From Niallia taxi (lineage in GTDB: Bacteria > Bacillota > Bacilli > Bacillales > Cytobacillaceae), in assembly GCF_032818155.1 (NCBI RefSeq), contig NZ_CP102589.1:1970001-2034000 (forward strand): a DNA stretch of 64,000 bases, read 5' to 3'. The notes beneath the pieces were generated by a model. It searched no databases. It was not told the origin of the DNA and saw only the letters and a program-made list of their open reading frames with translations. Positions 35,183 through 44,854 of the stretch are shown in pieces; position 1 is the stretch's first letter; every line of letters starts with the position of its first letter. The position numbers were made by a program, and so were the translations under genes.

Positions 35183-36460
35183 ATGCTTGACGACTTACTA
35201 GTAAACGGTTTCTTCCTCTTTTTGTTTTGTTGTTTTATACCGCTGCTGTTTGTGTTTCAGAATGGCAGAATTGAAAATAAGAAATACCTACTTATTTTAA
35301 CTTCTTCAGCTGCAATCATTGCCTGTATGAGTTTTCCTATTAAGGTGGGGAATGGCACGCTGTTTGATTTGCGGCTTGTGGCCCAAATTTTCGGCTCCTT
35401 ATATGGAGGGCCTATTGCAGCGATTATTTTAACATTAGTTAATATCCTGTATAGAAGCTTTTTTGATGGCATAGGTGTAATAACCACACTTATTATTGCC
35501 CCAGTTCATTTGATGGTTATTTTGGTTGTGAGAAAGCGGTTTCTGTTGTTATCTATTCGGAAGAAAATTGTATATAGTTTTTTTGGAGGAACCATTTCCA
35601 CCTCACTTACTCTGTTAATGGTTAATTGGATAGCGGGAATTAATGTCCCAACTAAGCTGGCGATCCTTTATGCATTGCTCCTATCATCTGTATTAGCCTT
35701 AATAATTTATGTTGTGGAGACAATTCAAAAGCTTTGGACAGTGCAGCATAAAATAATGCAATCACAAAAGATGGAAACGGTCAGTCAGCTGGCAGCATCT
35801 ATCTCCCATGAGGTACGTAATCCACTAACATCAGTAAAGGGATTTATGCAGCTACTTCAAGAAACAACTCTTACTAATAATCAAAAGAATTACTTGGAAA
35901 TTTCAATAAGTGAGCTTGACCGGGCAGTAAAGGTAATAGAAGATTATTTGACATTTGCCAACCCAAAACCATGCAGTGCTGTGAAAGAATTGGATGTTCA
36001 AGAGGAGATTAATCGAGTTGTTAAGGTGCTTCGGCCCCTGGCAAATAAGAACTCTGTACGTTTGGTGCTTAGTACAAGCAGTATACATATTCTAGCAAAT
36101 CAGCAATACTTTAACCAATGTCTTATTAACATATGCAAAAATGCAATAGAGTCGATGGAAGAGCATGCCCATGGAGCACTGACAATTAAAACAGAAAAAG
36201 CTAAAAATGATATTATCATACGTTTCATTGATACAGGAATAGGAATGAGCAAAGAAGAAATAGCAAGACTTGGGGAACCGTATTATTCTACAAAAGGAAA
36301 AAACGGAACTGGACTTGGCATGATGTTTGTTTTTAATTGCATTAAAGAAATGGGCGGTACCATTCACGTAGAAAGTAAAAAAGGGCATGGCACAACATTT
36401 ATCATGCGCCTGCCCATTCAATATCGTACTAATTCAAAAGAAACGGATCATGCATCTTGA
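35183..36460 (+). CDS. KinB-like multi-pass sensor histidine kinase
   Basis: The N-terminal ~185 residues form six membrane helices of the 5TMR-LYT type (DLRLVAQIFGSLYGGPIAAI). HisKA follows with H209 in SISHEVRNP, then HATPase_c with NICKNAIESM, DTGIGM and GTGLGMMF. This layout and the 425-residue length match B. subtilis KinB, an Spo0 phosphorelay kinase. There is no adjacent regulator and no kapB partner, so KinB-like rather than KinB. The stop codon sits within the terminator stem. Confidence 0.88.
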   Translation: MLDDLLVNGFFLFLFCCFIPLLFVFQNGRIENKKYLLILTSSAAIIACMSFPIKVGNGTLFDLRLVAQIFGSLYGGPIAAIILTLVNILYRSFFDGIGVITTLIIAPVHLMVILVVRKRFLLLSIRKKIVYSFFGGTISTSLTLLMVNWIAGINVPTKLAILYALLLSSVLALIIYVVETIQKLWTVQHKIMQSQKMETVSQLAASISHEVRNPLTSVKGFMQLLQETTLTNNQKNYLEISISELDRAVKVIEDYLTFANPKPCSAVKELDVQEEINRVVKVLRPLANKNSVRLVLSTSSIHILANQQYFNQCLINICKNAIESMEEHAHGALTIKTEKAKNDIIIRFIDTGIGMSKEEIARLGEPYYSTKGKNGTGLGMMFVFNCIKEMGGTIHVESKKGHGTTFIMRLPIQYRTNSKETDHAS

Positions 36461-36475
36461 TCCGTTTCTTTTTTT
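36437..36475. terminator. Terminator overlapping the kinase stop codon
   Basis: AAAGAAACGGATCA-loop-TGATCCGTTTCTTT with T tail. A-rich on the other side, so also usable by the EcsC gene. Confidence 0.9.
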
Positions 36476-36496
36476 ATTAATAGAATCAGCATCCGC

Positions 36497-37297
36497 TTAA
36501 TGCTGGTGATTGTGGAGCCTTTCTAATACTTTGCGTTTTCGATAAAACATTTCACCTGTCTCGGCAATATCGTGAATCATCGAACGGTTGGAGAAAGCAC
36601 CAAAGACAACCCCGAATACTGGCACCATCTGAAACAGCTTTTTCCAGCCAAAAGTATCGCGATAGGCAAAGACAACCTCCTTCCAGCCTTGCATTTCAAG
36701 GAGAACCTCTCTTTGTACTTTATCTGCTTCTTGTTCGAAGTGGGATAGTTGATCCAATATAGTGTTTTTCCCTAATACGTCTGCTGAAACATATTGCAAA
36801 CATTTAATAATAAAAATACGCTCTTTTTTTTCATTTGGGTTATAGCCGTAACAAATGGCAATATCCTGCAATATTTTGATTTGCATCGAAAGCAGGATGG
36901 GAATATCGATTCCTAATGTCAAAAAACCGCCTATTCCTGTACTAGCTCCTTGAATGGTCGCAATGTTTTTGCGGCTTTTTTTCAATTTCTCGACTGCAGA
37001 TTTCATTTCAACTAACGGCAAGTCCTTAACTTCGTCAAAATGCTGTACATTAAGATGCTTATAATATTTTTTAGAGGAAGATATATCACTTAACAGTTTG
37101 CCGCCACTTTGAATATAGTTTCCCATTTCATCTAAAAGCTGACCAATTTTATTTTGAATGAAGGCTGGTGTTAATTTGTCTATTAATTTAAAGGGAAGTC
37201 TGCTGAGCTTCTCCCAAAACCATAATCCGCTTTGGTCCTTTTCCCATGCTTTTACTTCCTCCAGCTCATTCAATAAATAGGCTTCATTTTCTGTCAT
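36497..37297 (-). CDS. EcsC-family protein
   Basis: The 266-residue protein has the EcsC features: a helical N-terminus (ELEEVKAWEKDQSGLWFWEKL), the Gly-rich central hydrophobic hairpin ATIQGASTGIGGFLTLGIDIP, and a C-terminal VPVFGVVFGAFSNRSMIHDI. It is a stand-alone EcsC, not part of an ecsAB transporter operon. Membrane association is likely; function unknown. The ATG at 37297 has GGAGC 7 nt upstream. Confidence 0.85.
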   Translation of the reverse strand: MTENEAYLLNELEEVKAWEKDQSGLWFWEKLSRLPFKLIDKLTPAFIQNKIGQLLDEMGNYIQSGGKLLSDISSSKKYYKHLNVQHFDEVKDLPLVEMKSAVEKLKKSRKNIATIQGASTGIGGFLTLGIDIPILLSMQIKILQDIAICYGYNPNEKKERIFIIKCLQYVSADVLGKNTILDQLSHFEQEADKVQREVLLEMQGWKEVVFAYRDTFGWKKLFQMVPVFGVVFGAFSNRSMIHDIAETGEMFYRKRKVLERLHNHQH

Positions 37298-37480
37298 AAA
37301 AGCTGCTCCATTTCTAATTAGATGTTTTGTTTTATTGTATTGTAATACGATAGTATGGAAAAATGGTTTCAAAAATTCACAAAAAGAAATTGTAATACTA
37401 AGATAATTTTTCTGCTCAAGTTTATGGGAGAATAAAGTCCATTAAATTTGTTTTTTAATGTATATGTATAAACACAGTAG

Positions 37481-37509
37481 TTGCATTCTAATATTAAGTA
37501 GTGTAAACT
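37481..37509 (+). promoter_or_regulatory. Candidate promoter of the riboflavin operon
   Basis: TTGCAT (37481-37486), 17 bp, TAAACT (37504-37509), 40 bp before the FMN aptamer. Confidence 0.45.
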
Positions 37510-37548
37510 AGCAACAATTAAATAGTAAAGGACCACATTAAGTGGTCG

Positions 37549-37689
37549 CCTTCGGGGTAGGGTGAAATTCCCAACCGGCGGTGATGAGCGTTCGTTTGCT
37601 CTAAGCCCGTGACCCGGCTTAAAAAATTTTTTAAGGCGGTGGATTTGGTGAGAAACCAAAGCCGACAGTATAGTCTGGATGGGAGAAGG
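37549..37689 (+). ncRNA. FMN riboswitch (RFN element)
   Basis: All signature segments are present in order: CCTTCGGGGTAGGGTGAAAT, CCAACCGGCGGT, GCTCTAAGCCCGTGACCCG, GGTGAGAAACCAAAGCCGAC and AGTATAGTCTGGATGGGAGA. P1 is closed by CCTTC/GAAGG. GGGAGA (37681-37686) can alternatively pair with TCTCCC (37857-37862) of the downstream terminator, giving an antiterminator when FMN is low. Confidence 0.96.
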
Positions 37690-37856
37690 AATAACAAAAG
37701 CTGCTGATTCATTATGTGGATTCAGTGTGTTTGGTGTGAGTATTGCTAACTTAGGTTCGCTTTTTTGACTATGGGCTAATTGTGTCCATAATTAAAACAG
37801 GTGTAGCTTTATTTAGTGAACCCACATACCAAAATGCGCCTTTATTTGTTATGTAA

Positions 37857-37895
37857 TCTCCCGTATAAATTATTTTATACGGGATTTTTTATTTT
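37857..37895 (+). terminator. Riboswitch-controlled terminator
   Basis: CCCGTATAAA (37860-37869) / TTTATACGGG (37874-37883) is followed by ATTTTTTATTTTT, about 200 bp before ribE. No gene lies between; only a 20-codon frame at 37959-38021 that I do not trust. Confidence 0.88.
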
Positions 37896-38098
37896 TCAAT
37901 GCTAGCTTAAAGGGCATTTAATGAATTAATTGCATGAATTCTTAAAGGGTTGGTCAAAATGAAAAAAAACTGTTTTTACATACAGCAGCACATACTAAAT
38001 TATCCTCAACTTTATAAATAATTAAACATGCTTTAATCACCCCGCTTAGGTGTGAAGGCAGCTATTTAAGATAAATAAAAGAGGGAGGAGGAGATTTT

Positions 38099-38749
38099 TT
38101 GTTTACTGGCATTGTCGAGGAAACAGGTATAGTCAAAAATATTTCAAAAACAGGCAAAACGTTAGTGCTTGCCATCCAAGCGAAAACCATTATGGATGAT
38201 ATGAGGCTTGGGGACAGTATTTCGGTTAATGGGGTTTGTCTTACCGTTACAAGCTTTAGGCAAAATGAATTTACTGCAGATGTGATGCCTGAAACGTTTA
38301 AAGATACTTCACTTTCTCGGCTTACAAATGGTTCACTTGTAAATTTGGAAAGAGCAATGGCGGCAAATGGCAGGTTTGGAGGTCATTTTGTAACAGGTCA
38401 TATTGATGGTGTTGGGACCATTTTAAGTAGAAAACCCATTGAAAATAGCATCAGTCTTGAAATCGAAATACCGGAGGCTTGCTCTCATCTGGTATTGGAA
38501 AAAGGATCGATTGCCATAGATGGAACGAGCCTGACCATTTTTGAGACAAAAAGCCGATCTATTTGTGTAAGTATTATCCCGCATACTACGTTAGAATCCA
38601 TTGTTGGTAAAAAACAGGTTGGGGATATCGTAAATCTTGAATTTGATATGATGGCGAAGTATTTCTATTCATTCATGAATAGGAAGGCAGACAAGAACCA
38701 GACAAGCAAAATAACACCATCTTTCTTAAAGGACAATGGCTTTTATTAA
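38099..38749 (+). CDS. ribE: Riboflavin synthase, alpha subunit
   Basis: RibE dismutates two 6,7-dimethyl-8-ribityllumazine molecules to riboflavin. Two lumazine-binding repeats are visible: [12 protein letters not shown] ... [14 protein letters not shown], and [13 protein letters not shown] ... [17 protein letters not shown] start after GGGAGGAGGAG. It is the first gene after the riboswitch, where ribD normally stands in Bacilli. Confidence 0.94.
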   Translation: MFTGIVEETGIVKNISKTGKTLVLAIQAKTIMDDMRLGDSISVNGVCLTVTSFRQNEFTADVMPETFKDTSLSRLTNGSLVNLERAMAANGRFGGHFVTGHIDGVGTILSRKPIENSISLEIEIPEACSHLVLEKGSIAIDGTSLTIFETKSRSICVSIIPHTTLESIVGKKQVGDIVNLEFDMMAKYFYSFMNRKADKNQTSKITPSFLKDNGFY

Positions 38750-38786
38750 ACGGATTCTATTGGTAAATAGGAAGGGGGAGTATTTT

Positions 38787-39413
38787 ATGTTTCATACAAT
38801 TGAAGAAGCATTAGATGATTTAAAGGCAGGCAAACTCATAATCGTAGTAGATGATGAAGATAGGGAAAATGAAGGAGATCTAGTGGGGATTTCCGACTTG
38901 GTAACACCTGAAATGATCAACTTTATGGCAAAAGAGGGCAGGGGACTTATTTGTGTTCCCATCGAAGCAGAGCTTGCCGACAAGCTCAAACTGACGCCAA
39001 TGGTAGACAATAGTAGTGATCCCCGTGGGACAGCTTTCACAGTGAGTGTTGATCATAAACAAACATCAACAGGAATTAGTGCATTTGAACGGGCATTAAC
39101 GATTGAAAAAATGGTTGCCCACGGAGCTAAGGCAGAGGACTTTACAAGACCAGGTCATATTTTCCCACTAATTGCCCATAAAGGCGGCGTCCTTTCTAGA
39201 AATGGACATACAGAAGCTGCCGTTGATTTAGCAAAATTAGCAGGTTGCTCTCCATCTGGAATTATTTGTGAGATTTTAAAAGAGGATGGGACGATGGCCA
39301 GAGTGGATGATTTAAAAGTGATTTCACAAAAGTTCGGACTGAAATTGGTCACGATAAAAGCACTAATAGAATATAGACAAAAAAGAGAAGAAGCAAAGGA
39401 GACAGTAAAATGA
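38787..39413 (+). CDS. ribB: 3,4-dihydroxy-2-butanone-4-phosphate synthase (RibB only)
   Basis: RibB converts ribulose-5-phosphate to the four-carbon unit of lumazine. It shows [12 protein letters not shown] (acidic metal site), [25 protein letters not shown] and [14 protein letters not shown]. The protein ends at 208 residues, immediately after this domain. The C-terminal GTP cyclohydrolase II domain that makes the usual ~400-residue Bacillus RibBA fusion is absent. AAGGGGGAG precedes the ATG. The stop overlaps the ribH start. Confidence 0.92.
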   Translation: MFHTIEEALDDLKAGKLIIVVDDEDRENEGDLVGISDLVTPEMINFMAKEGRGLICVPIEAELADKLKLTPMVDNSSDPRGTAFTVSVDHKQTSTGISAFERALTIEKMVAHGAKAEDFTRPGHIFPLIAHKGGVLSRNGHTEAAVDLAKLAGCSPSGIICEILKEDGTMARVDDLKVISQKFGLKLVTIKALIEYRQKREEAKETVK

Positions 39414-39877
39414 CAAAAATATTTGAAGGTAATTTAATTGGAAGTGGGCTAAAGGTAGGCATTATCGTCTCAAGATTTAACGAATTCATCACAACAAGAC
39501 TTTTATCTGGTGCAGAGGACGCTCTAAAACGCCATGGAGTAGAAGCAGAAAATGTTAATGTTGCGTGGGTACCAGGTGTTTTTGAAATTCCACTAGCAGC
39601 CAAAAAATTAGCAGAAACAAAGAAGTATGATGTAATAATCACATTAGGAACAGTTATTCGTGGTGCAACTCCGCATTTCGATTTTGTTAGCAATGAGGTG
39701 GCAAAAGGGGTGGCAAGCACGTCTTTATCAACAGGGGTTCCAATTATTTTTGGAGTTCTTACGACAGAATCGATTGAACAGGCAATCGAGCGTGCTGGTA
39801 CAAAAGCCGGAAACAAAGGCTGGGAAGCGGCAGTTAATGCGATTGAAATGGCAAACCTTTACAAAGAAATAGTTTAA
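39410..39877 (+). CDS. ribH: 6,7-dimethyl-8-ribityllumazine synthase
   Basis: RibH condenses the RibB product with the ribityl pyrimidine. The 155-residue protein has [42 protein letters not shown] (catalytic His) and [27 protein letters not shown] overlap with ribB. Last gene of the operon. Confidence 0.96.
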   Translation: MTKIFEGNLIGSGLKVGIIVSRFNEFITTRLLSGAEDALKRHGVEAENVNVAWVPGVFEIPLAAKKLAETKKYDVIITLGTVIRGATPHFDFVSNEVAKGVASTSLSTGVPIIFGVLTTESIEQAIERAGTKAGNKGWEAAVNAIEMANLYKEIV

Positions 39878-39886
39878 TCTCAAAAA

Positions 39887-39936
39887 AAATTGGCAAAGTC
39901 CTCCATTTTTACGGTACAGGATTTGGCCAATTTTCA
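39887..39936 (+). terminator. Terminator of the rib operon
   Basis: AAAATTGGCAAAGTCCT pairs with AGGATTTGGCCAATTTT with one bulge. Confidence 0.75.
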
Positions 39937-39946
39937 TTTAAAAGGA

Positions 39947-39975
39947 TTGGCAAAGTAATGGAAATCTGCTATCAT
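39947..39975 (+). promoter_or_regulatory. Promoter of the purine permease gene
   Basis: TTGGCA (39947-39952), 17 bp, TATCAT (39970-39975). No purine riboswitch consensus is seen between it and the gene. Confidence 0.5.
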
Positions 39976-40094
39976 ATTCAATTGTGGCTCCCTTAATAAA
40001 ATAAAACAAATTAGGACTAAAGATTTATATGTCTTAAACTTATTTTTAAGGTGATGCGGGTAGGGAGAGGGCTAAAAATACACAGGTTTACTAA

Positions 40095-41390
40095 ATGAAA
40101 AATTATATATCAGAATTCTTTAAGCTGAAGGAAAGCGAAGCTACTTTCAAAGGGGAATTTTTTGCAGGTCTGATTGGCTTTTTTACAGTCGTTTATATTG
40201 TCGCTGTTAATTCGCTTATTTTGTCAGAGGCTGGAATTCCACTTGAAGCAGCAATAATCGCAACCATTTTAACATCAGTCGTTGGCTGTTTCTTAATGGG
40301 GTTTCTTGGGAATGTGCCAATATTGCTCGTTCCAGGAATGGGGATTAATGCGCTGTTCTCGTACACGATTGTCCAGTCAATGGGATTAAGCTGGCAAGAA
40401 GCGCTTGCCGTTGTGTTTGTTTCTGGACTATTGTTCATGCTGATTGCCTTTACTAAGCTAGCGGCAATCGTTAGCAAGTCGATACCAAATTCTCTTAAGG
40501 AATCACTGACAGTTGGACTCGGTCTATTTCTAATGCTGATTGGATTGGAAAAAGGCGGAATTGTCGAGAAGGGCAGCAATTCTATCATTGCATTAGGTTC
40601 CTTCAGTGATTTGCATGTATTGGCAACCGTTATTACATTAATCATTAGCATTATCTTGTTTTTGCGAAATGTAAAAGGAAACTTCCTGATTACGATTTTA
40701 GTTGGAACAATGATTTCTTGGATGTTCGGCTTGATTGAACCAGGAAGTACAGGAGAGTCTGTACAGTTAAAGGATTATTGGAATGTTTTTGGGTCTATGT
40801 CCTTTGAAAATATTATTTCCATTCCTTTTTGGATTGCAGTTTTCTCTTTGTCCATGGTGCTTGTGTTTGAGAATATTGGTCTTGTATCGAGTCATGTTCA
40901 ATATGTTGGGAAGTCAGAGCGTTTTAAACGAGCTTTCCAGGCAAATTCCATTTCCGTGTTGCTTTCAGGTGTATTTGGAAGCAGTCCAACTGTTGCGACA
41001 GTGGAAAGTACTGCAAGCATGACAGCAGGTGGAAAAACAGGACTTACTTCTATTACGACAGCATTGTTGTTCATTTGTTCCGCATTCTTCATTCCTGTTA
41101 TAAAGATGATACCGAATAGCGCCATCGCCCCTATTTTAATCATAATTGGCGGGCTGATGCTGCAAAATATTCGCCATCTTGATTTAAAGGATATGAGTGA
41201 AAGTTTTCCGAGCATTTTTATTATTGCAATGATTCCTTTCACATATAGTATTGCGGACGGTATGGCTATCGGATTTATATTGTATCCGATATTAAAGATT
41301 GCACTAGGAAAAGCTAAAGAAGTATCTTTGCCTTTATACTTCATTTCTTCCTTGTTCTTAATAAATTTTGTCCTTCAATATACACACTGA
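40095..41390 (+). CDS. NCS2/AzgA-family purine permease (PbuG/PbuO-like)
   Basis: The 431-residue protein has about 12 to 14 membrane helices. It shows FFAGLIGFFTVVYIVAVNSLIL (AzgA subfamily opening), LVPGMGINALFSYTIV and FGSSPTVATVESTASMTAGGKTG (substrate-site segment). That places it with proton-coupled hypoxanthine/guanine/adenine transporters rather than xanthine/uracil carriers. No clear ribosome binding site at the usual distance. Specificity inferred from family only. Confidence 0.88.
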   Translation: MKNYISEFFKLKESEATFKGEFFAGLIGFFTVVYIVAVNSLILSEAGIPLEAAIIATILTSVVGCFLMGFLGNVPILLVPGMGINALFSYTIVQSMGLSWQEALAVVFVSGLLFMLIAFTKLAAIVSKSIPNSLKESLTVGLGLFLMLIGLEKGGIVEKGSNSIIALGSFSDLHVLATVITLIISIILFLRNVKGNFLITILVGTMISWMFGLIEPGSTGESVQLKDYWNVFGSMSFENIISIPFWIAVFSLSMVLVFENIGLVSSHVQYVGKSERFKRAFQANSISVLLSGVFGSSPTVATVESTASMTAGGKTGLTSITTALLFICSAFFIPVIKMIPNSAIAPILIIIGGLMLQNIRHLDLKDMSESFPSIFIIAMIPFTYSIADGMAIGFILYPILKIALGKAKEVSLPLYFISSLFLINFVLQYTH

Positions 41391-41392
41391 TG

Positions 41393-41440
41393 AAAACTGG
41401 CTTCCATAGGATTTCCTTTTATGGCAGCCAGTTTTATATT
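41393..41440 (+). terminator. Terminator after the purine permease
   Basis: AAAACTGGCTTCCAT / ATGGCAGCCAGTTTT (one mismatch) then ATATT. Confidence 0.7.
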
Positions 41441-41616
41441 GAGATATCAGGAAAAATTTGCTCAATAGTTTTGGAATGAGTTAATTTACCCATTATAATA
41501 GAGTAGATAGTCACTTTTTATAAAAGCTCCATCGTTCGACAGCCTTTGGAGACATCGTTTATTAGAATAAAACTAAATATTTTGAAATGAGTAGAAAGAA
41601 GTTCGGAGGTATTTCA

Positions 41617-42852
41617 ATGGAAGTTTTTGTGGCCAGGCAGCCGCTGTTCAATAGAATGGAAGAAGTGTACGGCTATGAGTTGCTGTATCGCAATAATGAA
41701 GTCAACATGTTTCCGAACATCGACGGTGATCATGCGACAGCAGATGTAATTATCAACAGTTTTTTAAATATTGGGATTGAAAAACTATCTGACGGAAAGC
41801 CTTGTTTTATTAATTTTACAGAAAATCTTCTGGATTTAGGGCTGCCTACATATTTTCAACCACGAGATATCGTAATAGAAATTCTGGAGACTGTCGAACC
41901 AAGCAGAAAAATAATTGACATATGCAAACAACTAAAGTCATTAGGCTATAAAGTCGCGCTCGATGATTACATTTTTGATAACAGTAATCCATATGCTTAT
42001 GAATTATTACTAGCAGCAGATATTATTAAAGTGGATTTTATGAATACGAATGAGGAAGAGAGACTAGAAATAGAGGCACTTGCAAAACAGCTTGGCAAAG
42101 AGATGGTTGCCGAAAAGCTTGAGACGAGAGAAGAATATGAAAAAGCTAGAAATTCTGGCTATCATTATTTTCAAGGTTATTTTTTCTCAAAGCCTGCAAT
42201 TATGTCTACACATGATGTTCCTGCATATATCCATACCTATTATGGTATATCCAAGCATATTCGCTCCAATGACCCGGATATTGATATGATCACCAATCTG
42301 ATTGAACAGGATATTTCATTGTCGTACAAGCTCCTTAAATTAATTAATACTTTAGGATTCGGCCTAAAGCATAAGGTGACGAGCATTAGGCAAGCGATTG
42401 TTCTTATTGGCTTAATGGAACTTCAGAAATGGTTGTATGTACTGGCAGTAAGGGAAAGGGACTGGAATAACGGCATATCATATGAAGTAATGTCCAATTG
42501 CCTAATCCGGGCGAGAATGTGTGAGTCTGTTGCAAATCTTATTCCAGGCAAAACAAATACCTCTGGACATTTTTTAACAGGAATGTTTTCGTTAATGGAT
42601 ACGATCTTGAACCTAGATATGCAGGATATATTAACACAGGTTCCACTTGACGGTGCAATAATGGATGCACTTTCAGGCAAAAATAATACACAAAGAGATG
42701 TCCTTGAACTTGTACTCGCTGTTGAAAAAGCAGATTGGGCACTAATCAGCAAAGGCTGCAGAAAGCTTAACATTGAAGAGAAGGAATTATTTAAGGTTTA
42801 TGCAGAATCACTTAACTGGGCGAAAAATCTAATGAAAGATAAAATACAATAA
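41617..42852 (+). CDS. EAL-HDOD signalling protein (YuxH-like)
   Basis: The 411-residue protein has an N-terminal EAL-like domain (EVFVARQPLFNRMEEVYGYE, FINFTENLL, VIEILETVEPS, VALDDYIFDN). A C-terminal HDOD domain follows (EQDISLSYKLLKLINTLGFG, SIRQAIVLIGLMELQKWL). The EAL signature is replaced by YELLYR, so cyclic-di-GMP hydrolysis is unlikely and a binding or regulatory role fits better, as for B. subtilis YuxH. The ATG at 41617 follows CGGAGGT; the frame opens further upstream without a site. Confidence 0.9.
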   Translation: MEVFVARQPLFNRMEEVYGYELLYRNNEVNMFPNIDGDHATADVIINSFLNIGIEKLSDGKPCFINFTENLLDLGLPTYFQPRDIVIEILETVEPSRKIIDICKQLKSLGYKVALDDYIFDNSNPYAYELLLAADIIKVDFMNTNEEERLEIEALAKQLGKEMVAEKLETREEYEKARNSGYHYFQGYFFSKPAIMSTHDVPAYIHTYYGISKHIRSNDPDIDMITNLIEQDISLSYKLLKLINTLGFGLKHKVTSIRQAIVLIGLMELQKWLYVLAVRERDWNNGISYEVMSNCLIRARMCESVANLIPGKTNTSGHFLTGMFSLMDTILNLDMQDILTQVPLDGAIMDALSGKNNTQRDVLELVLAVEKADWALISKGCRKLNIEEKELFKVYAESLNWAKNLMKDKIQ

Positions 42853-42853
42853 G

Positions 42854-42896
42854 AAATAAGCCTGCATTCTTAATACTGAATGAAGGCTTATTTTTT
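42854..42896 (+). terminator. Terminator after the yuxH-like gene
   Basis: AAATAAGCCTGCATTC / GAATGAAGGCTTATTTTTT. Confidence 0.85.
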
Positions 42897-42988
42897 ATGC
42901 GAATTTTTCGGTAAAGAAAAATGTTACAATTGCAAAAATAGTAAAAAGAGAAGTACAATGAGATAAAGTTAATGTTGGAGGGTTACAT

Positions 42989-43975
42989 ATGAAAATTAAA
43001 CTTACAAAATGTCATGGAAGCGGGAACGACTTTCTAATAATAGATGAAATTTCAAACAGCTACTCTTTTACAGAGGAAGAACGTGCAAATTTGGCAATCG
43101 CTTTTTGTAATCGTAGCACGGAATTAGGCGCAGATGGAATTTTATTTGTAATGCCTAGCGAGCAGGCAGATGCTCGTATGAGAGTGTTTAATGCAGATGG
43201 ATCTGAAGCATCGATGTGTGGTAATGGAATTCGTTGTGTGGCACGTTATGTTTGCGAGCTGCTAAATGTTGAGGAAGCTGTAATTGAAACAATGAAAGCT
43301 AACTTGGAAGTAAAAAATGAAGCAGATATCTTTCCAAACATACCGACATATTTGGTGGAAATATCGCCAGTTTCTTTCCAGACAAAAGACTTACCTTTAC
43401 ATGTTGGAAAAGAAACTCTGTTAAATGAAAAGATTGAAAGCCTTCATCCTAATCTGGAATTTACTGCCTTAGCTGTCCCAAATCCTCATCTTATTACAAT
43501 TGTCGACAAAGCAACTGTCGAATCCTCGGTTCAAGAGGAAATTAGCAGCTATGTAAATGGACCTAATGAGCTTTTCCCTGATGGAGTTAATGTGAGCTTT
43601 GTGTCTATATTGGACAAAGGAAGCATCTATGTCAGAACGTATGAGCGTGGTGTTGGATTTACAAATGCATGCGGAACTGCGATGTCTGCATCATCACTAG
43701 TATCTATTTTAAATGGCTTCAATAAGTCAGGTGATTACATTGAGGTTTATAATAATGGTGGAAAAGTACGCTGTTATGTGCATGAAAATGAGGGGAACTA
43801 TCGTATTGACCTAATTGGTAATGCGACATATGTATACGAAGCATTTGTGGAAACAGACCTTGCAAAGCCTGCTGATTTTGTGCTTCTTGAAAAAGTGATG
43901 GAGGAGCAAGAAGCTATTCATTACAGCAAGCTGCAGGATGCAGCTCAAGCTTATATTAACGAAAAGCTTGTATAA
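42989..43975 (+). CDS. dapF: Diaminopimelate epimerase
   Basis: DapF interconverts LL- and meso-diaminopimelate for lysine and peptidoglycan synthesis. The two catalytic cysteines are in NADGSEASMCGNGIRC and TNACGTAMSAS. The N-terminal KCHGSGNDF is conserved. At 328 residues it is longer than the usual ~280, with extra C-terminal residues after VYEAFVETDLA. GGAGGGT precedes the ATG. Single gene. Confidence 0.95.
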   Translation: MKIKLTKCHGSGNDFLIIDEISNSYSFTEEERANLAIAFCNRSTELGADGILFVMPSEQADARMRVFNADGSEASMCGNGIRCVARYVCELLNVEEAVIETMKANLEVKNEADIFPNIPTYLVEISPVSFQTKDLPLHVGKETLLNEKIESLHPNLEFTALAVPNPHLITIVDKATVESSVQEEISSYVNGPNELFPDGVNVSFVSILDKGSIYVRTYERGVGFTNACGTAMSASSLVSILNGFNKSGDYIEVYNNGGKVRCYVHENEGNYRIDLIGNATYVYEAFVETDLAKPADFVLLEKVMEEQEAIHYSKLQDAAQAYINEKLV

Positions 43976-43982
43976 GTATTTT

Positions 43983-44018
43983 TTGCCTGGAAGGACTACC
44001 CTTTCAGGCTTTTTTTAT
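43983..44018 (+). terminator. Terminator after dapF
   Basis: GCCTGGAAGG-ACTA-CCCTTTCAGGC with seven T. Confidence 0.85.
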
Positions 44019-44121
44019 TACATTGTCTATATGGAAGAATATATAAATGTTATGTTGGTATGATTTCCTTCTTTCCTTCAAAAAATAAGACCCTAGTCTT
44101 GTAATGGAAAGGAAGTACAAA

Positions 44122-44760
44122 ATGGCAAAATTATTATATATTACGGCACATCCAAACGATCATTCTCAATCCTTTAGCATGGCTGCTGGACAAGCGTTCA
44201 TCGATTCATATAAAGAGCAAAATCCAAATGATGAAATTGTCCATATTGACCTGTATAAGGAAGGGATTCCGCATATTGACAATGATGTTTTCAGCGGGTG
44301 GGGCAAGCTGCAATCAGGTAAAGGATTTGATGAGCTTTCAAACGATGAAAAGTCTAAAGTGAGCAGACTTGGTGAATTGAGTGATCAATTTGTCGGTGGG
44401 GATAAGTATGTCTTCGTTACACCGATGTGGAACTTCTCCTTTCCACCTGTTTTAAAGGCATATATAGACTCTGTTGCTGTTGCAGGCAAAACCTTCAAAT
44501 ACACAGATAAAGGTTCTGTTGGTTTGCTGACAGACAAGAAAGCTCTCCATATTCAAGCACGTGGTGGCATTTATTCAGAAGGTCCTGCGGCTGAATTGGA
44601 AATGGGACATCGTTATTTGAATGCGATCCTCGTGCACTTCTTTGGTATTCCTACTTTAGAAGGGCTATTTATTGAAGGTCAAGCAGCAATGCCAGATAAA
44701 GCACAGGAAATTAAAGATAAAGGAATTGCGAGAGCAAAGGATTTAGCGAAAACTTTTTAA
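44122..44760 (+). CDS. azoR: FMN-dependent NADH:quinone/azo oxidoreductase (AzoR type)
   Basis: The 212-residue flavodoxin-like protein has [17 protein letters not shown] (FMN phosphate loop), [17 protein letters not shown] and [21 protein letters not shown]. It reduces quinones and azo compounds by two electrons, a detoxification role. GAAAGGAAG is 6 nt before the ATG at 44122; the in-frame ATG at 44104 overlaps it. Confidence 0.92.
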   Translation: MAKLLYITAHPNDHSQSFSMAAGQAFIDSYKEQNPNDEIVHIDLYKEGIPHIDNDVFSGWGKLQSGKGFDELSNDEKSKVSRLGELSDQFVGGDKYVFVTPMWNFSFPPVLKAYIDSVAVAGKTFKYTDKGSVGLLTDKKALHIQARGGIYSEGPAAELEMGHRYLNAILVHFFGIPTLEGLFIEGQAAMPDKAQEIKDKGIARAKDLAKTF

Positions 44761-44766
44761 ATATAA

Positions 44767-44800
44767 GGAGCTGCTTATTATTAGGCAGCTCCATTTTTAT
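44767..44800 (+). terminator. Terminator after azoR
   Basis: GGAGCTGC-loop-GCAGCTCC followed by ATTTTTAT. Confidence 0.8.
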
Positions 44801-44854
44801 TGGGATAAAAAGCTGTATTAGAGGCATGTTAAAGAAAAAAAGGAATGGGAAATA

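Noticed and set aside
37896..38098. Remnant of ribD between the riboswitch terminator and ribE
   Set aside because: Only about 200 bp, with no deaminase motif (HAE, PCxxC) in any frame. The 20-codon frame at 37959-38021 is too short to support.
39937..40094. Purine riboswitch before the purine permease
   Set aside because: The conserved loop and junction sequences of the purine aptamer are not found. An ordinary promoter is seen instead.
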